From Massilia frigida (GTDB lineage Bacteria > Pseudomonadota > Gammaproteobacteria > Burkholderiales > Burkholderiaceae_D): a stretch of 64,000 nucleotides of DNA. The DNA lies in NCBI RefSeq assembly GCF_011682175.1, contig NZ_WHJG01000007.1, positions 124,001-188,000 of the forward strand, read 5' to 3'. The notes under the pieces were generated by a model, which worked only from the letters and a program-made list of their open reading frames with translations, did no database searches and had not been told where the DNA came from. Within the stretch, counting starts at the first letter, position 1, and each line of letters starts with the position of its first letter. Positions 57,873 through 64,000 of the stretch are shown here, in pieces. Position numbers and translations under genes: made by a program.

Positions 57873-60506
57873 TCAGACGACTTTCCGGATTGAACAAACC
57901 GTATCAAACCACGCCTGCATCCCCACCAAAGGCTGCGGATTGATCGGCAAAATCGCATTGATATTCACCCCGCTCCCGCGTCCGCCATGCTTCTCGTCCC
58001 ACCATAAGCCGAACTCCAGGTCGTCGACCGCCGGCGCCGGCCCGAACGCTTGCGCCGCATCGGGCGCGAGCCCCCTGGCCGCCACCTCCACCCGCCGCCC
58101 GCGCTCACCCTCGCAAGAGCGCCCGCCGGTGATCCAGCCCAGCGAATTGGACACCGCCACCACCCTTGGATGAATGCCTTTCGTGACAAACGCCTTCACC
58201 CGCGCCGAGCCCACCACCTCCCTCATGCCCCGGTACGCCTTGTCCCCCGCCGCGCCGCTGAGCGGCCGGTAGGTGGTCAGTTCCACCGTGTCGCCGCTCT
58301 TGATGCCCAGCTTTTTCGCGGTCGCCGCATGAATCCACATGGGATTGTCATGCACGATCTCGGCCAGGTACTTCTGCGCCGCCGTCCTGCCCTGCGTGTG
58401 CACATTCCATTTGAACGTGGTCAGGATCAAGCGATCGGCCGCCAGGCCCACGTGCGATGGAACCTGATGAAAGGTCGGCAGCCCGTCGTCAACCATGCCG
58501 ATCGTCGCAGCCACCATCGCCACCTCCGGCGCATGAATCTCGAACTTGCGCGACGGCGTCGTAAAGCCGCGCACGGGCAGCTCGCCCACCATCAGCCCGA
58601 TCGCCTTTTCCTTGCCCTTGCCGTCGGCCTTGTAGATCACGCGGGTTTTCTCGTCCACCCGGCTGCCTTGCACCAGCGCCGCGGCGAGCGGTTTGCGGTA
58701 CACCTCGTACGGCTTGGGCGCCGCGCTGTCGACATACACGCCATAGTGCTTCATATAGTCGAAGCCATCCTTGAATACCTTCCCGTCCGCGCCCTTGGTC
58801 GGCAGCAGCGAGCACTGATGCCGCACGAAGTCTTCGTGCTTGCCGAACTTGAAGTACTTGGCCTGCTCGGGACCGAGCCGTTTGCCGACTTCAAACAGCA
58901 CATCGGCAAAGCTGGTGGCGGCGCCGGGCGGGTTCACCATCGGCTGGCGCAAGGTCACGAAATGCTGCAGCTCCATGTTGTTGCGGATATCCAGACCCCA
59001 GCGCTCAAGGTAGGTCGCATCGGGCAAAATCATGTCGGCGTAGTGCGCCATTTCGGAATACACCACATCCGAACAGGCGTGGAAGGGAATCAGCTTTTCA
59101 TCCTTGAGCACCTCGACGGTCGTGCTGCGCCCTTCCGGCCAGGTCATCGGCGCGGCGATGGTATAACTGAGATAGACGTCCAGCTTGGCGCGCCCCTGGC
59201 GCAGAAAATCGAACACGACCTGGCCGACCTTCATCTTTTGCCAGCGGTTGGCCAGCGGCCACTCCGGCGGGTCTTCCAGGTCGGTCCGGATGGTCGGCTT
59301 GGGCGGCCTTGGCTCCGGGGCAGGATAGCGCGCCGGCGACAGCTTTTCATCGAGGCCGTAGCAATAGCCGCCCTCCTTGGCGACCGAGCCCACCAGGGCA
59401 TTGAGCATGACCACCGCACGCTCGGCATTAAACCCGTTGTAGTGCGCGCCCGTGCCACGGTTGGTGAACGCGGCCACCGCCGGCCGCTTGCGCGCGAATT
59501 CCAGCGCCAGCCGGGTAATGTCGGCCGCCGCCACGCCCGACAGCTTTTCCGCCCACGTCGGCGTACACGGCGCCAGCCAGGCGCGGATGGTGTCGAGCCC
59601 CGGCTGCACGAATTTGTCCAGAAAATCATGATCGACTTCGTTCTCGCGCACGATCACGTGCGCCATCGCCAGCGCAATGGCACCTTCCGTGCCGGGGAAC
59701 GGCTGGTGCCATTCGTCGCTGCGCCCGGCCGTGTTGGACAGCCTCACATCGAAGGTGACCAGTTTGGCCCCGTGGTCGTAGCGGGCCTTGACCACGCGCG
59801 AGACCAAATGCAGCCCGCCCTGGTGCGCTTCATAAAAATTGGCGCCGAAGTTCAGGAAGTATGTGCAGCGTTCGGCATCGATCGATTCCCAGTCCGTCTC
59901 GCCGAGCGACACGTAATTGGCCGCGCGCTTGTTCGACGAACAGATCGCGCGGTGATTGAGCAATACCGGGGTGCCGATGGCGTCGAGGAAGCGGCCGATC
60001 TCCGCCTCGATGCGCGAGCGGCCCTGGTGGATGCACACGCGTTCCGGGTGGCCGGCATCGACACTGGCGCGAATGCGGCGCGCGATGTCTTCATACGCTT
60101 CTTCCCAGGTGATACGCTTCCACAGGCCCGAACCGCGCTCGCCGGCGCGCTTGAGCGGGTACAGCAAGCGCTCCGGATAATCGTTGACGGTGGGGCCGGA
60201 CTGGCCCTTGGCGCACGTCATGTGGCTGCCCATGTTCGGGTCGAGCGGATTGCCACGGATCTTGATCACCTTGTTATCTTGCACAAAGCCTTCAATGCCG
60301 CACACCGTGGAACAATTGAGGCATACGCTGGTGACGCGCGTGGCCGTCTTGTAGTTGTTCTTGTTCTTGATCTTGCGCTGCTTGCCGTCCGCCACCGGCC
60401 GGTATGCCATGGCCTGCGCGGGCGACGGATTAAGGAGAATAAGCTCGCCCACGCCGAGCGTGGCCATCGATCCGATGCCGTTCCTGATGAATGATCTGCG
60501 GTCCAT
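57873..60506 (-). CDS. Tat-exported molybdopterin oxidoreductase, DMSO reductase superfamily catalytic subunit
   Basis: 877 residues. A twin-arginine signal (DRRSFIRNG) and a hydrophobic stretch lead to the 4Fe-4S motif C62-x2-C65-x3-C69 and C98. The Mo-binding domain has Cys189 in NHRAICSSNKRAA at the metal-ligand position; GTGAHYNGFNAERAVVMLNAL and a C-terminal dinucleotide-binding domain follow. The overall look is that of the polysulfide/thiosulfate/tetrathionate/arsenate reductase branch (PsrA/PhsA/TtrA/ArrA-like), so the substrate is unknown. The partner iron-sulfur subunit is encoded 4 bp upstream; no NrfD/PsrC-type membrane anchor or Mo-chaperone gene is adjacent. Confidence 0.88.
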   Translation of the reverse strand: MDRRSFIRNGIGSMATLGVGELILLNPSPAQAMAYRPVADGKQRKIKNKNNYKTATRVTSVCLNCSTVCGIEGFVQDNKVIKIRGNPLDPNMGSHMTCAKGQSGPTVNDYPERLLYPLKRAGERGSGLWKRITWEEAYEDIARRIRASVDAGHPERVCIHQGRSRIEAEIGRFLDAIGTPVLLNHRAICSSNKRAANYVSLGETDWESIDAERCTYFLNFGANFYEAHQGGLHLVSRVVKARYDHGAKLVTFDVRLSNTAGRSDEWHQPFPGTEGAIALAMAHVIVRENEVDHDFLDKFVQPGLDTIRAWLAPCTPTWAEKLSGVAAADITRLALEFARKRPAVAAFTNRGTGAHYNGFNAERAVVMLNALVGSVAKEGGYCYGLDEKLSPARYPAPEPRPPKPTIRTDLEDPPEWPLANRWQKMKVGQVVFDFLRQGRAKLDVYLSYTIAAPMTWPEGRSTTVEVLKDEKLIPFHACSDVVYSEMAHYADMILPDATYLERWGLDIRNNMELQHFVTLRQPMVNPPGAATSFADVLFEVGKRLGPEQAKYFKFGKHEDFVRHQCSLLPTKGADGKVFKDGFDYMKHYGVYVDSAAPKPYEVYRKPLAAALVQGSRVDEKTRVIYKADGKGKEKAIGLMVGELPVRGFTTPSRKFEIHAPEVAMVAATIGMVDDGLPTFHQVPSHVGLAADRLILTTFKWNVHTQGRTAAQKYLAEIVHDNPMWIHAATAKKLGIKSGDTVELTTYRPLSGAAGDKAYRGMREVVGSARVKAFVTKGIHPRVVAVSNSLGWITGGRSCEGERGRRVEVAARGLAPDAAQAFGPAPAVDDLEFGLWWDEKHGGRGSGVNINAILPINPQPLVGMQAWFDTVCSIRKVV

Positions 60507-60510
60507 GTTC

Positions 60511-61227
60511 TCAGCCTTTCTTCACGGGGGCACGGGCAAAGGTCGATTGCAACTGGCTCCAGGTATCGACTTCATACGAAAACGGATCGTGATTGTGGCC
60601 CTTGGGGATTTTCTTTTCCATCGCGCGCGGGGCGACCGTGCCGATGCCGCGGTATTTGACGGCCGGCCTGGTCTTCTCTTCAGGCTTGAGCACCGACAGT
60701 TCCTTGCCGTGCCGCTGGTTGAACGCGTTGATGCGGCTGGCCGGATCGTTCAGGTCGCCGAAGGCGAATACATCGGCCGGACACACTTCCACGCAGGCGG
60801 GCAGCAGGTCCGCTTCCAGCCGGTGCGAGCAAAAGTCGCATTTGTCGGCCAATTTGGTCACCGGATCCTGGTGGATCGCACCGTAAGGGCAGGCTTTGAT
60901 GCAGGAGCGATCGCCGTCGCACTTGTCGTCGTTGATGCGCACGATGCCATCAAGGTCGCGCGTGATCGCGTCCTGCTCGCAGGCACTCAGGCAGGGCGCA
61001 TCCTCGCACTGCATGCACAAGGTGGGCAAAAAAGCCCGCTTCATTGTTTCCTTCTTGTTGAAGGGATTGATGGCAGTGAAGTCGTAGTAATACACTTTGG
61101 TGCGAAAATTTCCGAGTGGAACTGAATTTTCGACTTTGCAAGCGACGGAGCAGGCGTGGCATCCGATGCAGCGTTCCAGGTCAAGCGCCATGCCCCATTT
61201 GGGAGCGGTTGCGGTATGTGCGGTCAT
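60511..61227 (-). CDS. Four-cluster ferredoxin-like electron-transfer subunit of the Mo oxidoreductase
   Basis: 238 residues from ATG 61227 (GGA 6 bp upstream; ATG 61233 is an alternative). Cysteine motifs for four 4Fe-4S clusters run in order CIGCHACSVAC, CMQCEDAPCLSAC, the CDGDRSCIKACPYG region and CDFCSHRLEADLLPACVEVCP, as in PsrB/PhsB/DmsB. It passes electrons between the catalytic subunit and a membrane quinol module. The catalytic gene begins 4 bp after its stop. It has no Tat signal of its own, so it is probably carried across with the catalytic subunit. Confidence 0.9.
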   Translation of the reverse strand: MTAHTATAPKWGMALDLERCIGCHACSVACKVENSVPLGNFRTKVYYYDFTAINPFNKKETMKRAFLPTLCMQCEDAPCLSACEQDAITRDLDGIVRINDDKCDGDRSCIKACPYGAIHQDPVTKLADKCDFCSHRLEADLLPACVEVCPADVFAFGDLNDPASRINAFNQRHGKELSVLKPEEKTRPAVKYRGIGTVAPRAMEKKIPKGHNHDPFSYEVDTWSQLQSTFARAPVKKG

Positions 61228-61313
61228 CTTCATTCCAATCGGGTAAGTGCCTCATTTAACCACAACAGCCTACGCCCAGCCATGAGCACGCGCTGCTGTC
61301 TGATGTCAGCCGC

Positions 61314-61363
61314 AGGTCGGCAACCGGCCAGATAAAAGACGACAAGGCACGATGATTCATTGG
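61314..61363 (-). pseudogene. Fragment of a second hsdM 5' end
   Basis: The reverse strand from ATG 61360 reads MNHRALSSFIWPVADLR, identical to intact hsdM (start 57617) in 15 of 17 residues, then similarity ends abruptly near 61312. Upstream similarity continues weakly to about 61415. The 388-bp gap 61234-61621 thus holds a broken restriction-gene remnant plus, further right, the leader of the next gene; no other gene is seen. The copy lies in the same orientation as hsdM, 3.74 kb away, with the Mo-oxidoreductase genes between. Confidence 0.85.
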
Positions 61364-61621
61364 TATGTAAAAACTCGTCATCGTATGTATGTCAATGGAC
61401 AGCCACTTTACCGTTCCCAAGCAGAATCCCCCAAATCGGCGAGAGCACCACGGCGCCGGCGAACATGGCCGTCGTCAGCGCCGCGCCACGCCACGCCAGC
61501 ACGCGAATTTATCGGCAAGAGCGCAATCGCAATCAAGTAAAATCCGTGCTGATATGTTGCATCAAAAAGCGCCGATATCCATGTGCACGCCTTGGCCAAC
61601 CGATTTGAAGGAAATACCAGC

Positions 61622-62284
61622 ATGACCGAACATCCGATTGACTTCACTGCGGTGCGCGCCGAGCTGCGCGCCCTCAACCGCGGCAGTCTCTTGATTATTG
61701 CCGAACGCGCCGTCGAACTGGTGCCGGCGGCGCAACTGAGTACCTTACTGAACGATGTTGTGCGGCTCACGGCACGCTCCTCCGAATCGGGCAATGCACC
61801 GGTATCGCTGCCACAGGACGTGCGGGCATTTTACGATGCCGCCATGGCTGGGAATTACTACGAAACCGTCGAGATCAACAACCGCGGCAGGCAGGAACAG
61901 TCCGCAGGCACGGATGCTTTCATCGCCGAATGCCACCGACTGCTGCATCAGTGCATCCGCGCTGCCGACCGGGAAGCGCCTTCGGAAGTAGGCAACAGCT
62001 TCGAACTCCTCTTTGGGCTGCTCAGCCACATCGACAAAGGCAACGATGACGTACTGTTCTTTGCCAACGATGGCAGCTCGTTGGACGTCGGGGTCGATTG
62101 GCGTGCCGCGCTACCAGCGTATTTCAGGTGCTTGGCCAAGGCCTCGTCGCCAGAGGAATTCGCGCCGACAGTGGAACGAGCGATTGCGGATTTTGTGATC
62201 TGCGACCGCTCATGGTATGTCGAAGTCGCGCGCAACGTCGCCAACGATGCGCAACGTATTGCGCTGGACATGCTCGTGACCTGA
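61622..62284 (+). CDS. Protein of unknown function (220 aa)
   Basis: The start ATG 61622 opens the most protein-like reading (MTEHPIDFTAVRAELRALN); an upstream in-frame start at 61583 is less likely. The product is largely helical, acidic and cytosolic, without signal peptide, membrane span or recognised motif. It is followed by two more unknown genes in the same direction (62334 and 62794), possibly a unit. I do not recognise the family. Confidence 0.6.
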   Translation: MTEHPIDFTAVRAELRALNRGSLLIIAERAVELVPAAQLSTLLNDVVRLTARSSESGNAPVSLPQDVRAFYDAAMAGNYYETVEINNRGRQEQSAGTDAFIAECHRLLHQCIRAADREAPSEVGNSFELLFGLLSHIDKGNDDVLFFANDGSSLDVGVDWRAALPAYFRCLAKASSPEEFAPTVERAIADFVICDRSWYVEVARNVANDAQRIALDMLVT

Positions 62285-62333
62285 CGTTCTCCTACCCCGT
62301 CCAACTCTTCACAACAGCCCCTCCGAAAATCCC

Positions 62334-62729
62334 ATGGCCGCAATGAATTTTTTGTTTCGAAAGCCCCGTTTCCCCATCGTCATCGACACCGGCAGCGGAC
62401 TGATTGGCGCCAAGTCGTGGGCAGCGTGCGAAAAGCAGCTGGCAACCATCACTTTCGCAGACATGGCGCCACGCGACGTCATCGACGCGACCGTCGAAGC
62501 GTTCTCCCTGTTTCCGGAGCATATGGTCTTCTCGCCCCTCACATTCAAGAAGCGCTGGACCAAGGCGGCGATCATTACGCTCTACAACAGCCAGAAGGGA
62601 CCCGGCCGCCCAGCGTATCCGACCAACTCACTCGGCAACAAGAGCCTGGAGAAGGTGTTCGGGGACATCGTGGAGCTGCTCACCGCTCCAAGGAAAGTCG
62701 ATGGCATCGTCGAGCATAAAATAAAGTAA
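62334..62729 (+). CDS. Protein of unknown function (131 aa)
   Basis: Starts at ATG 62334; ATG 62343 (MNFLFRKP) is an alternative, and neither has a strong ribosome site. The sequence has a short beta-type start (FPIVIDTGSGLIGAKSW), then helices and a C-terminal stretch rich in Lys (VEHKIK). No signal peptide, membrane span or known motif is visible. It lies 49 bp after the 220-residue unknown gene and 64 bp before the next, so the three may be co-transcribed. Confidence 0.55.
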   Translation: MAAMNFLFRKPRFPIVIDTGSGLIGAKSWAACEKQLATITFADMAPRDVIDATVEAFSLFPEHMVFSPLTFKKRWTKAAIITLYNSQKGPGRPAYPTNSLGNKSLEKVFGDIVELLTAPRKVDGIVEHKIK

Positions 62730-62793
62730 ATCGTTTATATTCTATTCTCCCAAGACGAATATACAAGACAACTTCACAGGCAAGTTTCGACCA

Positions 62794-64000
62794 ATGGCTA
62801 CAGCATACAAATTTCAGTTCTCCTCACGTTTCCGCCGCAACGCGTTCGGATGGAAATCAGACACCCCGATCCAACGCATCAAGGAAGCGCTCGCCGAAAT
62901 CAAGGCGCTGGCCAGGAAGGAGCCTCTGCTGGCGGCCGAAGGCGCCGTGCTGTTCCTGGAGAAGCTGGCGCCGGCCATCGAACAGGTTGACAGCAGCTCG
63001 GGCCGCATCGGCTCGGCCGTCAATCGCGCCATCGAGACCCTGGTACCAATCATCGCCAAGGCGGACGTCAGCCGTGCGGCGCGCGGGAAATGGCTCGACC
63101 GGCTCTGGGAGGCGGTCCAGGAAGACGACATACCCTACCTTGAATACCTCGTGGAGTTCTGGGGCGAGCTGTGCGCGTCGCCGGAAATTGCATCCAGCTG
63201 GGCTGACCATCTGTCGCCGACGTTGACGGCAATGTGGGACCACTCTGCGCGCACGGGCGAGTTTGGCTACTTCAAGGGCACGCCAGCGTGCCTGGGCGCG
63301 CTGTTCGCGGCAGGCCGCCACGATGAACTGCTCGCCTTGATCGAGAAGTCCGAGTACCAGTACAAGTCGTGGCACAACAGAGTGTGGGGCGCCAAGGCCC
63401 TGGCTGCAGCTGGCAAGGGCGTGGAGGCCATCCGCTATGCCGAAGACGCGAAGGGACTGAACGCGCCGCTGACGGCCATTGCCGCGTTCTGCGAGGGTGT
63501 GTTGCTGGAGTCCGGGTTGGCGGATGAGGCATATGCGCGCTACGCGATCGACGCGACGTACGCAACAACCAATCTGGCCACCTTCAAGGCGATCGTCAAG
63601 AAATACCCGGGCAAGCCAAAGGAGACCGTCTTGCGTGACCTGATCGCGAGCCAGCCGGGCCAGGAGGGCAAATGGTTTGCCGCGGCCAAGGATGCCGGCT
63701 TCTTCGAGCTGGCCATTGAACTGGCGAACCGCAGCCCGTCAGACCCGCGCACGCTCATCCGCGCCGCCAGGGACTTCGCGGCCGAGCGGCCGCAGTTTGC
63801 GATGGCGGCAGGCATGACCGCGCTGCGCGGCATCGCCAATGGATGGGGCTATGACATCACGAGTATCGACGTCCTGGACGCGTACGCGGCCATGATGGCG
63901 GCGGCCGGCGCTGCGGGCGTCAATGAGAGCGTGGTCAAGGTGGATGTGCAGGCCTTGATTGCAGCAAGCCGGGGCGGTGAGTTCGTCGGGCAGGTGCTGA
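62794..64000 (+). CDS. Helical-repeat protein of unknown function, 3' end beyond window
   Basis: 402 codons are visible from ATG 62794; the frame is still open at base 64000. The product is all-helical and repeat-like (LWEAVQEDDIPYLEYLVEFWGELC, LGALFAAGRHDELLALIEKS, WHNRVWGAKALAAAGKGVEAIRYAEDA), similar in style to TPR/HEAT solenoids and possibly to the DUF6880 family, which I cannot confirm. The N-terminus TAYKFQFSSRFRRNAFGWKS is Arg/Phe-rich. Such solenoids usually bind proteins. It is third of three adjacent unknown genes. Confidence 0.6.
   Translation, partial: MATAYKFQFSSRFRRNAFGWKSDTPIQRIKEALAEIKALARKEPLLAAEGAVLFLEKLAPAIEQVDSSSGRIGSAVNRAIETLVPIIAKADVSRAARGKWLDRLWEAVQEDDIPYLEYLVEFWGELCASPEIASSWADHLSPTLTAMWDHSARTGEFGYFKGTPACLGALFAAGRHDELLALIEKSEYQYKSWHNRVWGAKALAAAGKGVEAIRYAEDAKGLNAPLTAIAAFCEGVLLESGLADEAYARYAIDATYATTNLATFKAIVKKYPGKPKETVLRDLIASQPGQEGKWFAAAKDAGFFELAIELANRSPSDPRTLIRAARDFAAERPQFAMAAGMTALRGIANGWGYDITSIDVLDAYAAMMAAAGAAGVNESVVKVDVQALIAASRGGEFVGQVL

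Noticed and set aside
58050-60494. An 814-codon plus-strand frame antisense to the Mo oxidoreductase gene
   Set aside because: The minus-strand frame has a Tat signal, cysteine motif and Mo-binding domain; the antisense product is a His/Arg-rich shadow.

Overview
The window looks like chromosome of a high-GC betaproteobacterium, most likely Oxalobacteraceae (Massilia, Telluria, Duganella or Janthinobacterium type). This is inferred from gene order and protein style: rplU-rpmA-obgE-proB with a divergent polyprenyl synthase gene, rsxB next to nth, glnA followed by a DUF4124 gene and ntrBC, PHA-turnover genes, and several large TonB-dependent receptors. There is no plasmid replication gene, prophage, integrase, transposase or CRISPR array. 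About 50 genes are supported, and one is truncated by each window edge.

Layout. 1-4.3 kb: 5' part of a yhdP-type gene, divergent from glnE. 4.3-10.3 kb: two paralogous TonB-dependent receptors in tandem; the second carries a single in-frame amber codon. 10.6-20.4 kb: a secreted Cache-domain protein, a REP-like inverted repeat, gapA, tkt, rsmE, a third TonB receptor and a large FAD dehydrogenase. 20.5-27.4 kb: a small ORF, corA, ntrC, ntrB, a DUF4124 gene, glnA with a textbook sigma-54/NtrC control region, and a rhodanese. 27.4-35.8 kb: a TAXI binding protein, a class A penicillin-binding protein, a MoaB/CinA-domain protein, an EI24 membrane protein, FKBP, a small lipoprotein, an acyl-CoA-binding protein and a PHA-system protein. 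35.9-43.3 kb: a putative Na+/H+ antiporter, fdxA with a ferredoxin reductase, phaZ, rsxB-nth, and a translationally coupled macro-domain/ATPase pair. 43.3-50.1 kb: a DUF4272 protein, a TPR protein, proB, a small membrane protein, obgE, rpmA, rplU, the polyprenyl synthase and tRNA-Pro(CGG). 50.2-57.8 kb: a type I restriction-modification operon. 57.8-64 kb: a two-gene molybdenum oxidoreductase module, a broken second copy of the hsdM 5' end, and three uncharacterised genes.

How genes work together. GlnE (1.5 kb) and NtrB/NtrC/GlnA (22-27 kb) form one nitrogen circuit: GlnE adenylylates GlnA, whose Tyr400 site is visible, and NtrC binds two 17-bp sites upstream of a -24/-12 promoter that drives glnA. 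FdxA and the adjacent flavoprotein look like an electron-transfer pair. PhaZ and the PHA-system protein belong to storage-polymer turnover. The restriction operon is a chain of 4-nt overlaps that includes two non-canonical members: a 66-codon ORF ahead of hsdM and a PD-(D/E)XK-like protein between hsdS and hsdR.

Most novel points: the duplicated hsdM 5' end on both sides of the Mo-oxidoreductase module; the nuclease-like protein and mini-ORF in the restriction operon; the macro-domain/ATPase couple; the amber-interrupted TonB receptor and the 15-bp motif it shares with its neighbour; and the REP-like inverted repeat near gapA. All similarity statements rest on recognising motifs and family style by eye; no database search was run.
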